DNA from: an uncultured Rikenella sp.
Lineage (GTDB): Bacteria > Bacteroidota > Bacteroidia > Bacteroidales > Rikenellaceae
Length of the DNA: 40,782 nt
Reading direction: 5' to 3'
Assembly (NCBI RefSeq): GCF_947628055.1
Contig: NZ_CANQYJ010000005.1
Coordinates: 1-40,782, forward strand
In this document: positions 9,034-17,324 of the stretch, piece by piece
Layout: every line of letters starts with the position of its first letter
How positions within the stretch are numbered: the stretch's first letter is position 1
Made by a program: the position numbers and the translations under genes
The notes under the pieces: model-generated
Database searches by the model: none
What the model was told of the DNA's origin: nothing
Seen by the model: the letters and a program-made list of their open reading frames with translations, nothing else

Positions 9034-10704
9034 ATGAAGCCGAAACAGGATATGGAAAACAGATACCGAAAGGTTGTTGCAGGGGCGGCAGGGATGTTGG
9101 CCATGCTGGCGACGGGGTGTATAAAGAACGACATCCCCTTCGAGATCGTTCCGGGGAATATAACCGAGATGGACATCCGCGGAGCGGAATCCGTCGAGTT
9201 GAGCAACTCCGACCGGACGATCGACGTCGTGCTGGCCGACACGGTGGATCTGAGACAGGTGTTTCTGAACGACTTCCGGATAACCCCGGACTCCCGGATC
9301 ATCAACAACGTGACCGGACAGGAGCTGGACACCCTCGACTCCTATTACCTCGACCTGACACAAGGCAGCTCTGTATATGCGATACCGGAGGACAAACCTT
9401 ATACCTTTACCGTCATTACCTACCAGGACTACGTCTGGACACTCAAGGCAAGCCAGAATATCGAGCGCGTATTCACACTGGCCGGCAGCCAGCAGATCGG
9501 CGAAGCCAAATTCAGCGCCACGGGATACAGCGTGGTCGCTTACGTGCCCGAGAGCGTGCCCCTCACCGGCATCGACATCCAGGAACTGAAATTAGGGCCT
9601 TCCAATGCCACGATGGACTGGGTGCAGGCGGACGGAACCGTGGTCGAGAATGTGGATCCGAAGACGGTTCATGACTTCACCCTGCCGCAGCATTTTATCG
9701 TCAAATTTCTCGATATAACCCAGGAATGGACCGTGTCGGTCGAACAGTCGGCACAGTACATTACCGAGATGTCGGTCAATCCGTGGGCGAAATTCGCATA
9801 TCTGAAAGCGCAGGGCCTGACCTCGGCCGGCGACTGCAAATTCCAGCTGCGCAAAGCCGGAGCCGGGGACGATGCCTGGACGGATGTGCCGGATGTGACG
9901 GTCGACGGCGTGACCTTTACGGCGGTAGCCAAAGGGCTCGAGCCGGGGAAAAATTATGAAGTGCGGGGCGTGATCGGCGAAAATTACGGCGACGCGACCG
10001 CTTTTACCACCGAAGCGGCGGCAGAGGTGGCCAACCTCAATTTCGACACCTGGACACAGAAAGGCAAGAACTGGTTCCCCAATGCGGACGCTGCCAACTC
10101 CTATTGGGCGACAGGGAACGAAGGCGTGACCATTTACACGGCAGCCAACAGCGTCCCGGTGGAAGGCGCGGGGAATGCCGTGGAAGGTAAGGCCGCGCGG
10201 CTCGAGACAATCGGCAAAGTGCCCTTGGTGACGATCGCAGCCGGAAACCTCTTTACGGGGATCTACAAGACCAATCTCGGCAATCCGTCCACCAGCGCGA
10301 CCATGGGACGGCCTTATACCAGCCGGCCGACCCATCTTCGGGGGTGGTACAAATACACGCCGGCCGAAGTGACCACCGAAGGGAATAAATACAGTCCGGC
10401 GAAGCATCCCGATGCGGTGGGAAAATTGGATTACTGCACGATCTATATCCGGTTAGAGGACTGGGGCGGCGCGACCGAACGGCCGGCCAATCCGACAGTG
10501 ATCGCCCGTGCGGGGCTGGAAGACAACCAGGTCGTGTCGGAATACAAGCAATTCGACCTGAAATTGGAATACGACGATATGGAAGCCAAGCCGACCCATA
10601 TCGTGATCGTTGCGTCATCGAGCCGATACGGCGAGGACTTCTGCGGCGGGCCGGGCAGCGTGCTCTATGTCGATCAATTCTCACTGGGTTTCGACTACGA
10701 TTGA
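9034..10704 (+). CDS. PCMD-domain surface lipoprotein
   Basis: The 556-residue protein has a lipobox LATGC (Cys at about residue 29). Two similar N-terminal modules (about 35-130 and 135-235) end in YTFTVITYQDYVWTLKA and FIVKFLDITQEWTVSVE; they look like repeated immunoglobulin-like folds. A short fibronectin-like unit follows (LEPGKNYEVRG). The last 230 residues form a clear PCMD domain (NLNFDTWTQKGKNWFP, AAGNLFTGIY, GRPYTSRPTHLRGWYKYTP, VLYVDQFSLGFDYD). A second ATG at 9052 (MENRYRK) is an equally good start. It lacks DUF4493, unlike the upstream PCMD proteins. Probably a surface-anchored glycan- or matrix-binding protein; activity unknown. Confidence 0.82.
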   Translation: MKPKQDMENRYRKVVAGAAGMLAMLATGCIKNDIPFEIVPGNITEMDIRGAESVELSNSDRTIDVVLADTVDLRQVFLNDFRITPDSRIINNVTGQELDTLDSYYLDLTQGSSVYAIPEDKPYTFTVITYQDYVWTLKASQNIERVFTLAGSQQIGEAKFSATGYSVVAYVPESVPLTGIDIQELKLGPSNATMDWVQADGTVVENVDPKTVHDFTLPQHFIVKFLDITQEWTVSVEQSAQYITEMSVNPWAKFAYLKAQGLTSAGDCKFQLRKAGAGDDAWTDVPDVTVDGVTFTAVAKGLEPGKNYEVRGVIGENYGDATAFTTEAAAEVANLNFDTWTQKGKNWFPNADAANSYWATGNEGVTIYTAANSVPVEGAGNAVEGKAARLETIGKVPLVTIAAGNLFTGIYKTNLGNPSTSATMGRPYTSRPTHLRGWYKYTPAEVTTEGNKYSPAKHPDAVGKLDYCTIYIRLEDWGGATERPANPTVIARAGLEDNQVVSEYKQFDLKLEYDDMEAKPTHIVIVASSSRYGEDFCGGPGSVLYVDQFSLGFDYD

Positions 10705-10760
10705 CCTTTCCCGAAAACGGCGATCATAAGGCGAAAAAACCGATAGAGGGCGTCAAATGC

Positions 10761-10799
10761 AAGGCCGGTGCGGAACTTCGGTTCCGCACCGGCCTTTTG
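10761..10799 (+). terminator. Strong intrinsic terminator with UUCG loop
   Basis: A perfect 16-bp stem (10761-10776 with 10781-10796) is closed by the very stable TTCG tetraloop. The stem ends in CCTT and is followed by TTGC. It closes the PCMD lipoprotein unit and insulates the next operon. Confidence 0.9.
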
Positions 10800-10834
10800 C
10801 TGTCGCCGCCATACCTAAAATAAGCAGGCAAACG

Positions 10835-10866
10835 TTTGCATAAAAAAGGGAAAATCCGTAATATTG
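10835..10866 (+). promoter_or_regulatory. Promoter of the 10.9-23.3 kb cluster
   Basis: TTTG (10835-10838), 20 bases, then TAATATTG (10859-10866), which has one mismatch to TAnnTTTG. It lies just downstream of the terminator and about 80 bases before the ATG at 10947. No other promoter of comparable quality was seen inside the cluster. Confidence 0.7.
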
Positions 10867-10946
10867 TAGGTTTCATTACGGATCAGGCGACGCACTATCC
10901 GTAAGAAACACCCAAACACACCACTGCCTAAACTGCTAACATCGAT

Positions 10947-12809
10947 ATGAAACGTTCACTATTTCGCACCTGCCTGGCGGGCGGGATGATCTTATGCTGC
11001 ATCTCGGGCGCAGGGAATCACTTTCCGGCCGTTTCGGCTGCACAGCCGGGTTCGGCCCAAGGAGCGCCGGCCGAGGCTGCGGCGAATGCTCCGCTGTTCG
11101 TCACCGACATCGCCGTGCTTTCCGACGGCCGCGTCGTGACCTCCAATAAAGGGAACAAATCCGTGCGGATCTATGCGCCCGCCGACTTTACCGTTCCGGT
11201 CAAGGAATGGGTCTTTGAACAAATACCGACAGGCGTGGCGGTCGGGACGGCGAACGGCACGGTCAAGATTTATGCGACCACATTTGAAAAACGGGGGACA
11301 CTGGAAGTGATCGACCTGGCCTCGGGCCGTGTCGAGCGCTCCATTCCGGTGGGATCGGGAGCGACATCCCCGGTGGTTTCGCCGGACGGGACGAAAGTCT
11401 ATGTGATGAACCAGTTCGCCAATACCGTCGCCGAAGTCGATCCGGCCGGCGGCGTCGTGCTCCGCACCGCGCAAGTGCTGCGCGAACCGAAAGGCGCCGT
11501 AGTGTCGAAAGACGGGAAATACCTCTTCGTCGCCAACTTTCTGCCGCAGCAGCGGGCCGACCTGGACTATGTGGCCGCCGATGTCTCGGTGATCGACCTG
11601 GGGACCTTCAAAAAGATAAAAGACATTCAGCTGGCCAACGGAAGCAATGCCCTGCGGGGGATTGCACTCAGTCCGGACGGGAAATACGTGCTCGTTTCGC
11701 ACAATATGGGGCGGTTCACCGTGCCCACCTCGCAGCTGCAGCAAGGGTGGATGAACACCAGCGCGCTGAGCGTGGTCGACGCCGGGAAACTCACCTTCGA
11801 GGGAGGGATCGTGTTAGACGAACCGGAACGCGGGGCGGCAGGCATATGGGACATCAAGAGCGTCGGGGACAAAATCTACGTGACCCATTCGGGAACCCAC
11901 GACCTCAGCGTGATCGACTATCCGGCCATGAAAGCCAAACTCACCGCCTACACCGGGACAAAAGAGCAGCTCTCGTATGACCTGCGGTTCCTGTACGGGA
12001 TTCGCGAGCGGATTAAACTGGCAGGTAACGGGCCTCGGAAGATGGCCGTGTCGCAGGACGGCAGCCGTATTTATATTCCGACCTATTTTTCGGATACCCT
12101 GAACATCTTCGACGCGGCAGCCGGTAAGACGGGCGGAATCGCGGCTATGGTCGAAAATCGCAGGGAGAGCGACGCACAGGCAGGAGAACGGATATTCAAC
12201 GACGCTGCATACTGTTTCCAGAACTGGCAGTCCTGCAACGGCTGCCATCCGGGCGAAGCGCGGAGCGACGGCATGAACTGGGACCTGATGAACGATGGGA
12301 TCGGCAATTCCAAGAACTGCAAAAGCCTGCTGTACTCGCATGTGACCGCCCCGAGCATGATCTCGGGGATACGCGCCGATGCAGAGACCGCGGTGCGCAA
12401 AGGCTTTACCCATATCCAATTCCACGACATCCCGGAAGAGATGGCCGAAAAAGTGGACACCTACCTCAAAGGGCTGAAAGCCGTGCCCAGTCCGTATCTG
12501 GTCGACGGACAACTGTCGGAAAAAGCCAAAGAAGGGCGGCGGATATTCGAGAAACTCAAATGCGGAGAATGCCACAACGGCGAATACTACACCGACCTGC
12601 AGATGCACCGGATCGGGGAAGACATCGAATTTGAAAAAGGCTGGGACACGCCGGCCTTGCGGGAAGTGTGGCGCACCGCGCCGTATCTGTTCGACGGACG
12701 CGCGGCTACCATGAAAGAAGTGTTTGAAGTCCACAGACATGGCATCGAAGGCAAGAAAGTGAGCGCCAAGGATATCGACGCATTGGTCGAGTACGTCAAT
12801 TCGCTGTAG
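10947..12809 (+). CDS. Exported YncE-type beta-propeller fused to MauG/CcP-like di-haem cytochrome
   Basis: The 620-residue protein has a signal peptide ending near residue 31. Residues about 48-400 form a propeller with YncE/YVTN-like blades (VVSPDGTKVYVMNQFANTV, ALSPDGKYVLVSHN, AVSQDGSRIYIPTYFSDT). The C-terminal third is a di-haem cytochrome: CNGCH at 430-434 and CGECH at 539-543 are covalent haem sites, and PALREVWRTAPYLFDGRAAT matches the MauG/cytochrome-c-peroxidase family. Known relatives act in the periplasm as peroxidases or as oxidases that modify a protein or small molecule. Here it opens a nine-gene cluster that also ends with a di-haem protein. The next gene starts four bases downstream. 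Actual substrate unknown. Confidence 0.85.
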   Translation: MKRSLFRTCLAGGMILCCISGAGNHFPAVSAAQPGSAQGAPAEAAANAPLFVTDIAVLSDGRVVTSNKGNKSVRIYAPADFTVPVKEWVFEQIPTGVAVGTANGTVKIYATTFEKRGTLEVIDLASGRVERSIPVGSGATSPVVSPDGTKVYVMNQFANTVAEVDPAGGVVLRTAQVLREPKGAVVSKDGKYLFVANFLPQQRADLDYVAADVSVIDLGTFKKIKDIQLANGSNALRGIALSPDGKYVLVSHNMGRFTVPTSQLQQGWMNTSALSVVDAGKLTFEGGIVLDEPERGAAGIWDIKSVGDKIYVTHSGTHDLSVIDYPAMKAKLTAYTGTKEQLSYDLRFLYGIRERIKLAGNGPRKMAVSQDGSRIYIPTYFSDTLNIFDAAAGKTGGIAAMVENRRESDAQAGERIFNDAAYCFQNWQSCNGCHPGEARSDGMNWDLMNDGIGNSKNCKSLLYSHVTAPSMISGIRADAETAVRKGFTHIQFHDIPEEMAEKVDTYLKGLKAVPSPYLVDGQLSEKAKEGRRIFEKLKCGECHNGEYYTDLQMHRIGEDIEFEKGWDTPALREVWRTAPYLFDGRAATMKEVFEVHRHGIEGKKVSAKDIDALVEYVNSL

Positions 12810-12813
12810 GGTT

Positions 12814-14013
12814 ATGGGATTCAACGTAGTTTATCATATCGACAAAGTCTGGTTCCGGGACTTCGGCGAGATGGTCGGCGAGATGCTCGACAAACTGACC
12901 GTGACCTGCGAGCGGGGGCATATTGTGCCGCTGCGGCTGGTGTTTTTCGGCAATCCGGACGACAACAGACAATACACGGCACATCGGGAATGGCTGCTCG
13001 GCCTGATCCGGGAGCGGTGCGAACGGTTCGGCTGGCGGATGCCGCTGGTGAGTTACGTGGCCCAGAAATCCCTGGATTCGGGCTTGGTGATGGAATCGCA
13101 GTGCATCCCGCAAGAAAAATCGCCGCTCGTGCAGGATAAAGCAATTGTTACGGCTGCAGGCCGCGTGCGTTATTTTACCGTCGAAACCGAAGAAGGGAAA
13201 CGGCTGTTTACGGAAGGAATCCTGCCATCGTCGATCGATGCACCGATCCTGGAACAGTCGACCGAAGTGCTGGGCAAGTTAGGAACCGTGCTCGACGCCG
13301 AACAGATGGACATCAACACGATTGTGCGGCAGTGGAATTACATCGAACGCATCACCCATGTGCCGGAATACGAAGGGGCGAATCAGCATTACCAGGACTT
13401 CAACGACGCCCGGTCCCATTTTTACGCTAAGACGCGTTGGGAAAAAGGCTATCCGGCCGCTACCGGGATCGGAACCTCGCACGGAGGGATAATGGTCGAG
13501 GTGGATGCAGCGGTTCTCAAATGTCGCAAATGTGCGGCAGTGGCATTGGATAATGCCTTGCAAGTGGCCGCTCATGACTATTCGCAGAACGTGCTGATAG
13601 GCGTAGCCGACAAGATATTCCGGCACAAGACCACACCCAAGTTTGAACGGGCCAAAGCCGTGATCACCCCTGCTTCGGGATTGCAAGTCTACATATCCGG
13701 CACCGCAGCCATCCGCGGGGAAACGTCCCTGGCGGACGTGGGAATCGAACGGCAGACCTTGACGACCTTGGAGAATATCGAATACCTCATCTCGCGCCGG
13801 AATCTGCGCAAACATGGGATCAAAGCAGAAAAGACACCGGAAATACAAATTTTTCGCGTATATTTGAAAAGTGAAAACCTGCTCGAGCCGGCGCGGAAAA
13901 TCATCTGCGAGAAATATCCGCATGTAGAGGCTTTGTATGTGCTGACAGATGTGTGTCGCGACGAACTGCTGATCGAGATCGAAGGCGTGGCGGTTGCGGA
14001 AGATTGCGGATAG
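12814..14013 (+). CDS. Rid/chorismatase-like (YjgF superfamily) protein
   Basis: The 399-residue protein has no signal peptide, so it is probably cytoplasmic. The middle carries RQWNYIERIT, YQDFNDARSHFY and GYPAATGIGTSHGG (about residues 170-225), the pattern of FkbO/Hyg5-type chorismatases and related Rid-fold proteins. The C-terminus (LTDVCRDELLIEIEGVAV) matches the end of a Rid domain, including an Arg in the position of the family's key arginine. Chorismatases hydrolyse chorismate; simple Rid proteins deaminate reactive enamines. Neither reaction is shown here. The N-terminal 150 residues are unfamiliar. It starts four bases after the cytochrome gene, so translation is probably coupled. 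Confidence 0.65.
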   Translation: MGFNVVYHIDKVWFRDFGEMVGEMLDKLTVTCERGHIVPLRLVFFGNPDDNRQYTAHREWLLGLIRERCERFGWRMPLVSYVAQKSLDSGLVMESQCIPQEKSPLVQDKAIVTAAGRVRYFTVETEEGKRLFTEGILPSSIDAPILEQSTEVLGKLGTVLDAEQMDINTIVRQWNYIERITHVPEYEGANQHYQDFNDARSHFYAKTRWEKGYPAATGIGTSHGGIMVEVDAAVLKCRKCAAVALDNALQVAAHDYSQNVLIGVADKIFRHKTTPKFERAKAVITPASGLQVYISGTAAIRGETSLADVGIERQTLTTLENIEYLISRRNLRKHGIKAEKTPEIQIFRVYLKSENLLEPARKIICEKYPHVEALYVLTDVCRDELLIEIEGVAVAEDCG

Positions 14014-14112
14014 GCGGTGCCTTCTGCAAGAGCCTTTCGCTGCCAAAACTTGGCGGCCCGCAGCCTGAAATTGAATGGAAAAACAAACTGAAAAATATAA
14101 AAAACTGACACC

Positions 14113-14838
14113 ATGAAAAAAACAAACATGTTCAAAACATCGCTTCTGGCCGCATCCGCAGCGGTCGTGACTTTCGCCATGACCTCGTGCGGCGGCTCTT
14201 GTCCCGCAGATGCACAGAAAGGTGATTCCACCGCAGTAAAAACCACAGAAATGAAAAAAGCACCGTACCAGAAAAAGTACACCAACGCCGACTTCTACGA
14301 CGCACAAGGAAACTTCAAACAGGACGTCGCCAAGGAAGCATTCCTCGACATGTTCGCCTATTACGACGTTCCGTTCACCCCGTTGATGGAAAAAGACATT
14401 TGGTTCACCGACTTCGGCCTCGGCGATTTTGAAAACGCAGGGATGGGCGGAATCTTCTGGATCAACGACTCGACCGAAGGGTACTTCGCACACAGCATCT
14501 ACCTGCTGCCGGGCCAGATGATCCCGGAACACAAACACGTCAAGACCACTTTCCCGGCCAAGAAGGAATCGTGGTTAGTCGACAAGGGATGGGTCTACAA
14601 CTTCTCCGAAATCGGCGAACCGACCGAAGGGGCGGACGCCTTGATTCCGGCATCGCAGCTGGCTACCACCCTGTCGAAGAATTATGTGAAACAGAACCTC
14701 GGCGAAGTGCTCACCATCAAAGCGCCGGAAAGCTGGCACTTCATGATGGCCGGGCCGGAAGGGGCTATCGTATGGGAATTCGCCAACTATCACGACAACG
14801 CAGGCCTGCGGTTTACCCAGCCGAAAGCAGCGCTGTAA
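14113..14838 (+). CDS. Cupin-domain lipoprotein, D-lyxose-isomerase-like
   Basis: The 241-residue protein has a lipobox MTSC (Cys26) followed by a short linker, so it is exported. The cupin core shows IYLLPGQMIPEHKHVKT with His140 and His142, KKESWLVDKG, and a later SWHFMMAGPEG with His209. These are the likely metal ligands. The arrangement resembles D-lyxose ketol-isomerases, whose cytoplasmic members interconvert lyxose/xylulose or mannose/fructose. A lipid-anchored version is unusual, so an isomerase role is only a possibility; a sensor or lectin-like role is equally open. It sits inside the cluster, 99 bases after the Rid-like gene. Confidence 0.65.
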   Translation: MKKTNMFKTSLLAASAAVVTFAMTSCGGSCPADAQKGDSTAVKTTEMKKAPYQKKYTNADFYDAQGNFKQDVAKEAFLDMFAYYDVPFTPLMEKDIWFTDFGLGDFENAGMGGIFWINDSTEGYFAHSIYLLPGQMIPEHKHVKTTFPAKKESWLVDKGWVYNFSEIGEPTEGADALIPASQLATTLSKNYVKQNLGEVLTIKAPESWHFMMAGPEGAIVWEFANYHDNAGLRFTQPKAAL

Positions 14839-14864
14839 TCTCTTTCATCGAAAGCAAAACCTAT

Positions 14865-14900
14865 GGCGGAGGCGGGGAGCAGACTCCATCGTCCTCCGCC
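14865..14900 (+). other. Intercistronic hairpin
   Basis: GGCGGAGG (14865-14872) pairs with CCTCCGCC (14893-14900), with a further GGAG/CTCC pairing inside. It is followed by TTGTAAC, not a true T run, so it may trim or stabilise mRNA rather than terminate it fully. Confidence 0.45.
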
Positions 14901-14942
14901 TTGTAACAAAAACTAACCCAACAAAAAATCACAGACCGAGTT

Positions 14943-15260
14943 ATGAGAACATTCGACCATGTAGGCATACCGACCACCGTATCCAAAGCCGGAGAGGTGT
15001 ATAACGAAGGAATGAAAGTGTGGCTGACCGATTTTTCAAAAAGCCCGAACCGCATCGAGTGGCTCCGGTTCGACCCCGACTCGTGGATGCCGCAGTTGAT
15101 TCAGAGCACCACCCATATGGCCTACCGGGTGACCGATCCGGAAGCGGAGATGGCCGGGAAGACCGTGCTGCTGCCCCCGACCGACTGCGGGGGAGGAAAC
15201 TGGATCGCCTTCGTCGAAGAAGAAGGGATCGCCGTGGAACTGATGTGGCAAGTGAAATAA
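14943..15260 (+). CDS. VOC (glyoxalase-like) superfamily protein
   Basis: The 105-residue protein begins FDHVGIPT, the usual start of a VOC/glyoxalase module with a metal-binding His. It continues with HMAYRVTD (His in the second beta strand region) and closes with EEEGIAVELMWQV, containing the typical Glu-Leu-Met strand. Length fits half of a VOC dimer. Family members include lyases, epimerases and isomerases acting on small alpha-hydroxy carbonyl compounds. In this cluster an epimerase or isomerase acting before the kinase or aldolase would make sense, but nothing in the sequence fixes the substrate. Confidence 0.75.
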   Translation: MRTFDHVGIPTTVSKAGEVYNEGMKVWLTDFSKSPNRIEWLRFDPDSWMPQLIQSTTHMAYRVTDPEAEMAGKTVLLPPTDCGGGNWIAFVEEEGIAVELMWQVK

Positions 15261-15288
15261 TAACTCGATTAAAAGCTTTGATACAGAG

Positions 15289-16296
15289 ATGAATAAATTT
15301 ATCAACTCGACAGAGAACATTACCGCGGAGTTGTTGGAAGGGTACACCATGGCCTTTGGCGATACGGTACGTCTGGGGGCGGAGAATATTGTCGTGCGGA
15401 CCCAACCTAAATCAGAGGATAAAGTGGCCATTATCGCATTCGGAGGCTCCGGGCATGAACCCGCAGTAAGCGGATTCGTGGGCGAAGGGATGCTCGACGC
15501 TTCGGTGGTCGGCGACATTTTCGCCGCACCGGGAGCGCAACGGTTGTTCCAGGCCTTGCAGATGTTCAAGCGGGACGCCGGAATCTTGCTCTTGATTCTC
15601 AACCACTCAGGGGACGTGATGAGCGGGAACATGGCCATGCAGCTCGCGGCACGGGCAGGGATCAAGGTGAAATCCATAATGACCCACGACGACATTTCAG
15701 CCGGGCTGGATGCCGCAGATGAAGATCGGCGGGGATTGGCAGGGGCCGTGCCGATGTACAAGATCCTCGGCGCCGCGGCGGAACAAGGGAAATCGCTGGA
15801 CGAACTGATCGAGATCGGCGAACGGTTCAACAAACAGATTGCGACGCTGGCGGTAGCGATGCGGGCATGCACCCATCCGCAGAACGGAGCGACCATTACC
15901 GAACTGCCGGAAGGGATGATGCAGATCGGGATGGGGCAGCACGGTGAAGCGGGACAGGGCGGGAATGAACCGCTCGTTTCGGCGGACGCCACCGCGGAAT
16001 TTATGGTCGGGCAGCTCATGAAGAAACTCGATTTGAAGGGGGGGGATAAAGTGCTGCTGTATATCGACGGGGTAGGCTCCACGACCTTGATGGAACAATT
16101 CATCATCTACCGGGCGGCGGCCAAGAAATTGGCGGCGGCGGGGATTACCGTGGCGGACGGATATGCCGGCGAGCTGCTCACCGTGCAGGAACAAGCCGGA
16201 TTCCAGATGATTCTGGCCAAATTGGACGACGACCACCTCGACCTGCTCAAGAATTACAAATCCGACGCACCGTACTGGAAACGGTTCGGGAAGTAA
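15289..16296 (+). CDS. dhaK: Dihydroxyacetone kinase-family subunit DhaK
   Basis: The 335-residue protein matches DhaK in length and motifs: GGSGHEPAVSGFVGEGML, GDIFAAPG, and LNHSGDVMSGNMAMQ. His56, Asp109 and His218 (in MGQHGEAG) fall exactly at the residue numbers of the catalytic and substrate-binding residues of E. coli DhaK, where His218 forms a hemiaminal bond with dihydroxyacetone. The protein is therefore very likely active on a short ketose such as dihydroxyacetone, erythrulose or a related ketone. The phosphate-handling partner DhaL follows 149 bases later; no PTS partner DhaM is present. A G8 run (16038-16045) lies in frame within the gene. Confidence 0.9.
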   Translation: MNKFINSTENITAELLEGYTMAFGDTVRLGAENIVVRTQPKSEDKVAIIAFGGSGHEPAVSGFVGEGMLDASVVGDIFAAPGAQRLFQALQMFKRDAGILLLILNHSGDVMSGNMAMQLAARAGIKVKSIMTHDDISAGLDAADEDRRGLAGAVPMYKILGAAAEQGKSLDELIEIGERFNKQIATLAVAMRACTHPQNGATITELPEGMMQIGMGQHGEAGQGGNEPLVSADATAEFMVGQLMKKLDLKGGDKVLLYIDGVGSTTLMEQFIIYRAAAKKLAAAGITVADGYAGELLTVQEQAGFQMILAKLDDDHLDLLKNYKSDAPYWKRFGK

Positions 16297-16349
16297 GATT
16301 TACGGGCGAGATTTTGCATAGTGGGGCGGCTTTGTCTTTCCCCGAGAGA

Positions 16350-16383
16350 CCCTCTGTTCCCTGACCCAACAGGGGGCAGAGGG
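16350..16383 (+). other. Intercistronic hairpin between dhaK and dhaL
   Basis: CCCTCTG (16350-16356) pairs with CAGAGGG (16377-16383) and CCCTG (16359-16363) with CAGGG (16370-16374), separated by two-base internal loops. No T run follows. It could set the relative stability of dhaK and dhaL messages. Confidence 0.5.
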
Positions 16384-16445
16384 CATAGGGGTTAAATGAG
16401 GAAGCACTTTTGTTACGGGATACTACTAACACTAAAAACAGATAT

Positions 16446-17084
16446 ATGACCGGAAAACTGACTGTACCGGATTTCCAGAAGATGATTCAGCGCGCATTGG
16501 CAGATGTCACGGCGCGGGCGGGCGAGTTCAGCGAACTCGACGCCGTGATCGGCGACGGAGATCACGGAGAGGCGATCGTCACGGCGTTGAACGCCATAGC
16601 GAAAGTCTCGAATGCAGAGGATGCAGCGGGAAAAGATTTCAAAACCCTGTTAGGAGATATGGGCTTCGGCGTGATGATGGAGACCAGCGGCTCGACCTCC
16701 ACCTTGCTGGGAGGCTTGCTGCTCGGGATGAGCGACGGGGTTCCGGCGGCAGCCAAAGAACTCGATGCACAGCAAGTGAAAGCGATGTTCGGCGGCGGTC
16801 TGGCGGGAGTGCAGAAGAATACCAAAGCCATGCCGGGGGACAAGACCATGATGGACGCCTTGTATCCGGCAGTCAAAGCGATCGAAGCATGCGCTTCGGA
16901 CGATGTGGCGGCGATCTTGAAAGCCGGTGCCGATGCGGCAGCGGACGGAGCAGCCAAAACCGTGCAAATGAAAGCCAACTTCGGACGGGCGCGGAACTAC
17001 GGCGAAAAATCGGTGGGACATGCCGATAGCGGGGCATCGTCATGGGCTTGCATGTTCGGCGCTTTCGCGGCAGCGGTGGAATAA
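16446..17084 (+). CDS. dhaL: Dihydroxyacetone kinase-family subunit DhaL
   Basis: The start is the ATG at 16446 (MTGKLTVPDF), giving 212 residues, the usual DhaL size; an upstream start at 16410 adds residues with no family match. The nucleotide site VIGDGDHG (Asp37 and Asp39, with Asp32 before it) binds the magnesium pair and ADP/ATP in this family. Gly-rich TSGSTSTLLGGLLLGM, PGDKTMMDALYPA and the C-terminal YGEKSVGHADSGASS are also conserved. DhaL either receives phosphate from DhaM and keeps ADP bound, or uses ATP directly. With no DhaM in view, direct ATP use as in split ATP-dependent kinases is the simpler guess. Confidence 0.9.
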   Translation: MTGKLTVPDFQKMIQRALADVTARAGEFSELDAVIGDGDHGEAIVTALNAIAKVSNAEDAAGKDFKTLLGDMGFGVMMETSGSTSTLLGGLLLGMSDGVPAAAKELDAQQVKAMFGGGLAGVQKNTKAMPGDKTMMDALYPAVKAIEACASDDVAAILKAGADAAADGAAKTVQMKANFGRARNYGEKSVGHADSGASSWACMFGAFAAAVE

Positions 17085-17324
17085 ATCCCGCGGATTATAT
17101 CGATCGTCTTTTTGCGCGCCGTCGGCCCGAAATATGAAGGGCGATTCCCCTGCTTCGCGGGATGATGGTTAAGTCCTTTTGCGGGCCGCAGCCTTTCCCG
17201 CGGAGGCCTGAAACCCTATAATCGCTTGCGCGGATGGTTGCGTTCCCCGCAGGCTGCGTCCGCAGACAAACGCGGATAAGTGTAATTCTTTTAATTAAAA
17301 CAAACAAGAAAAACAGATACAGTC

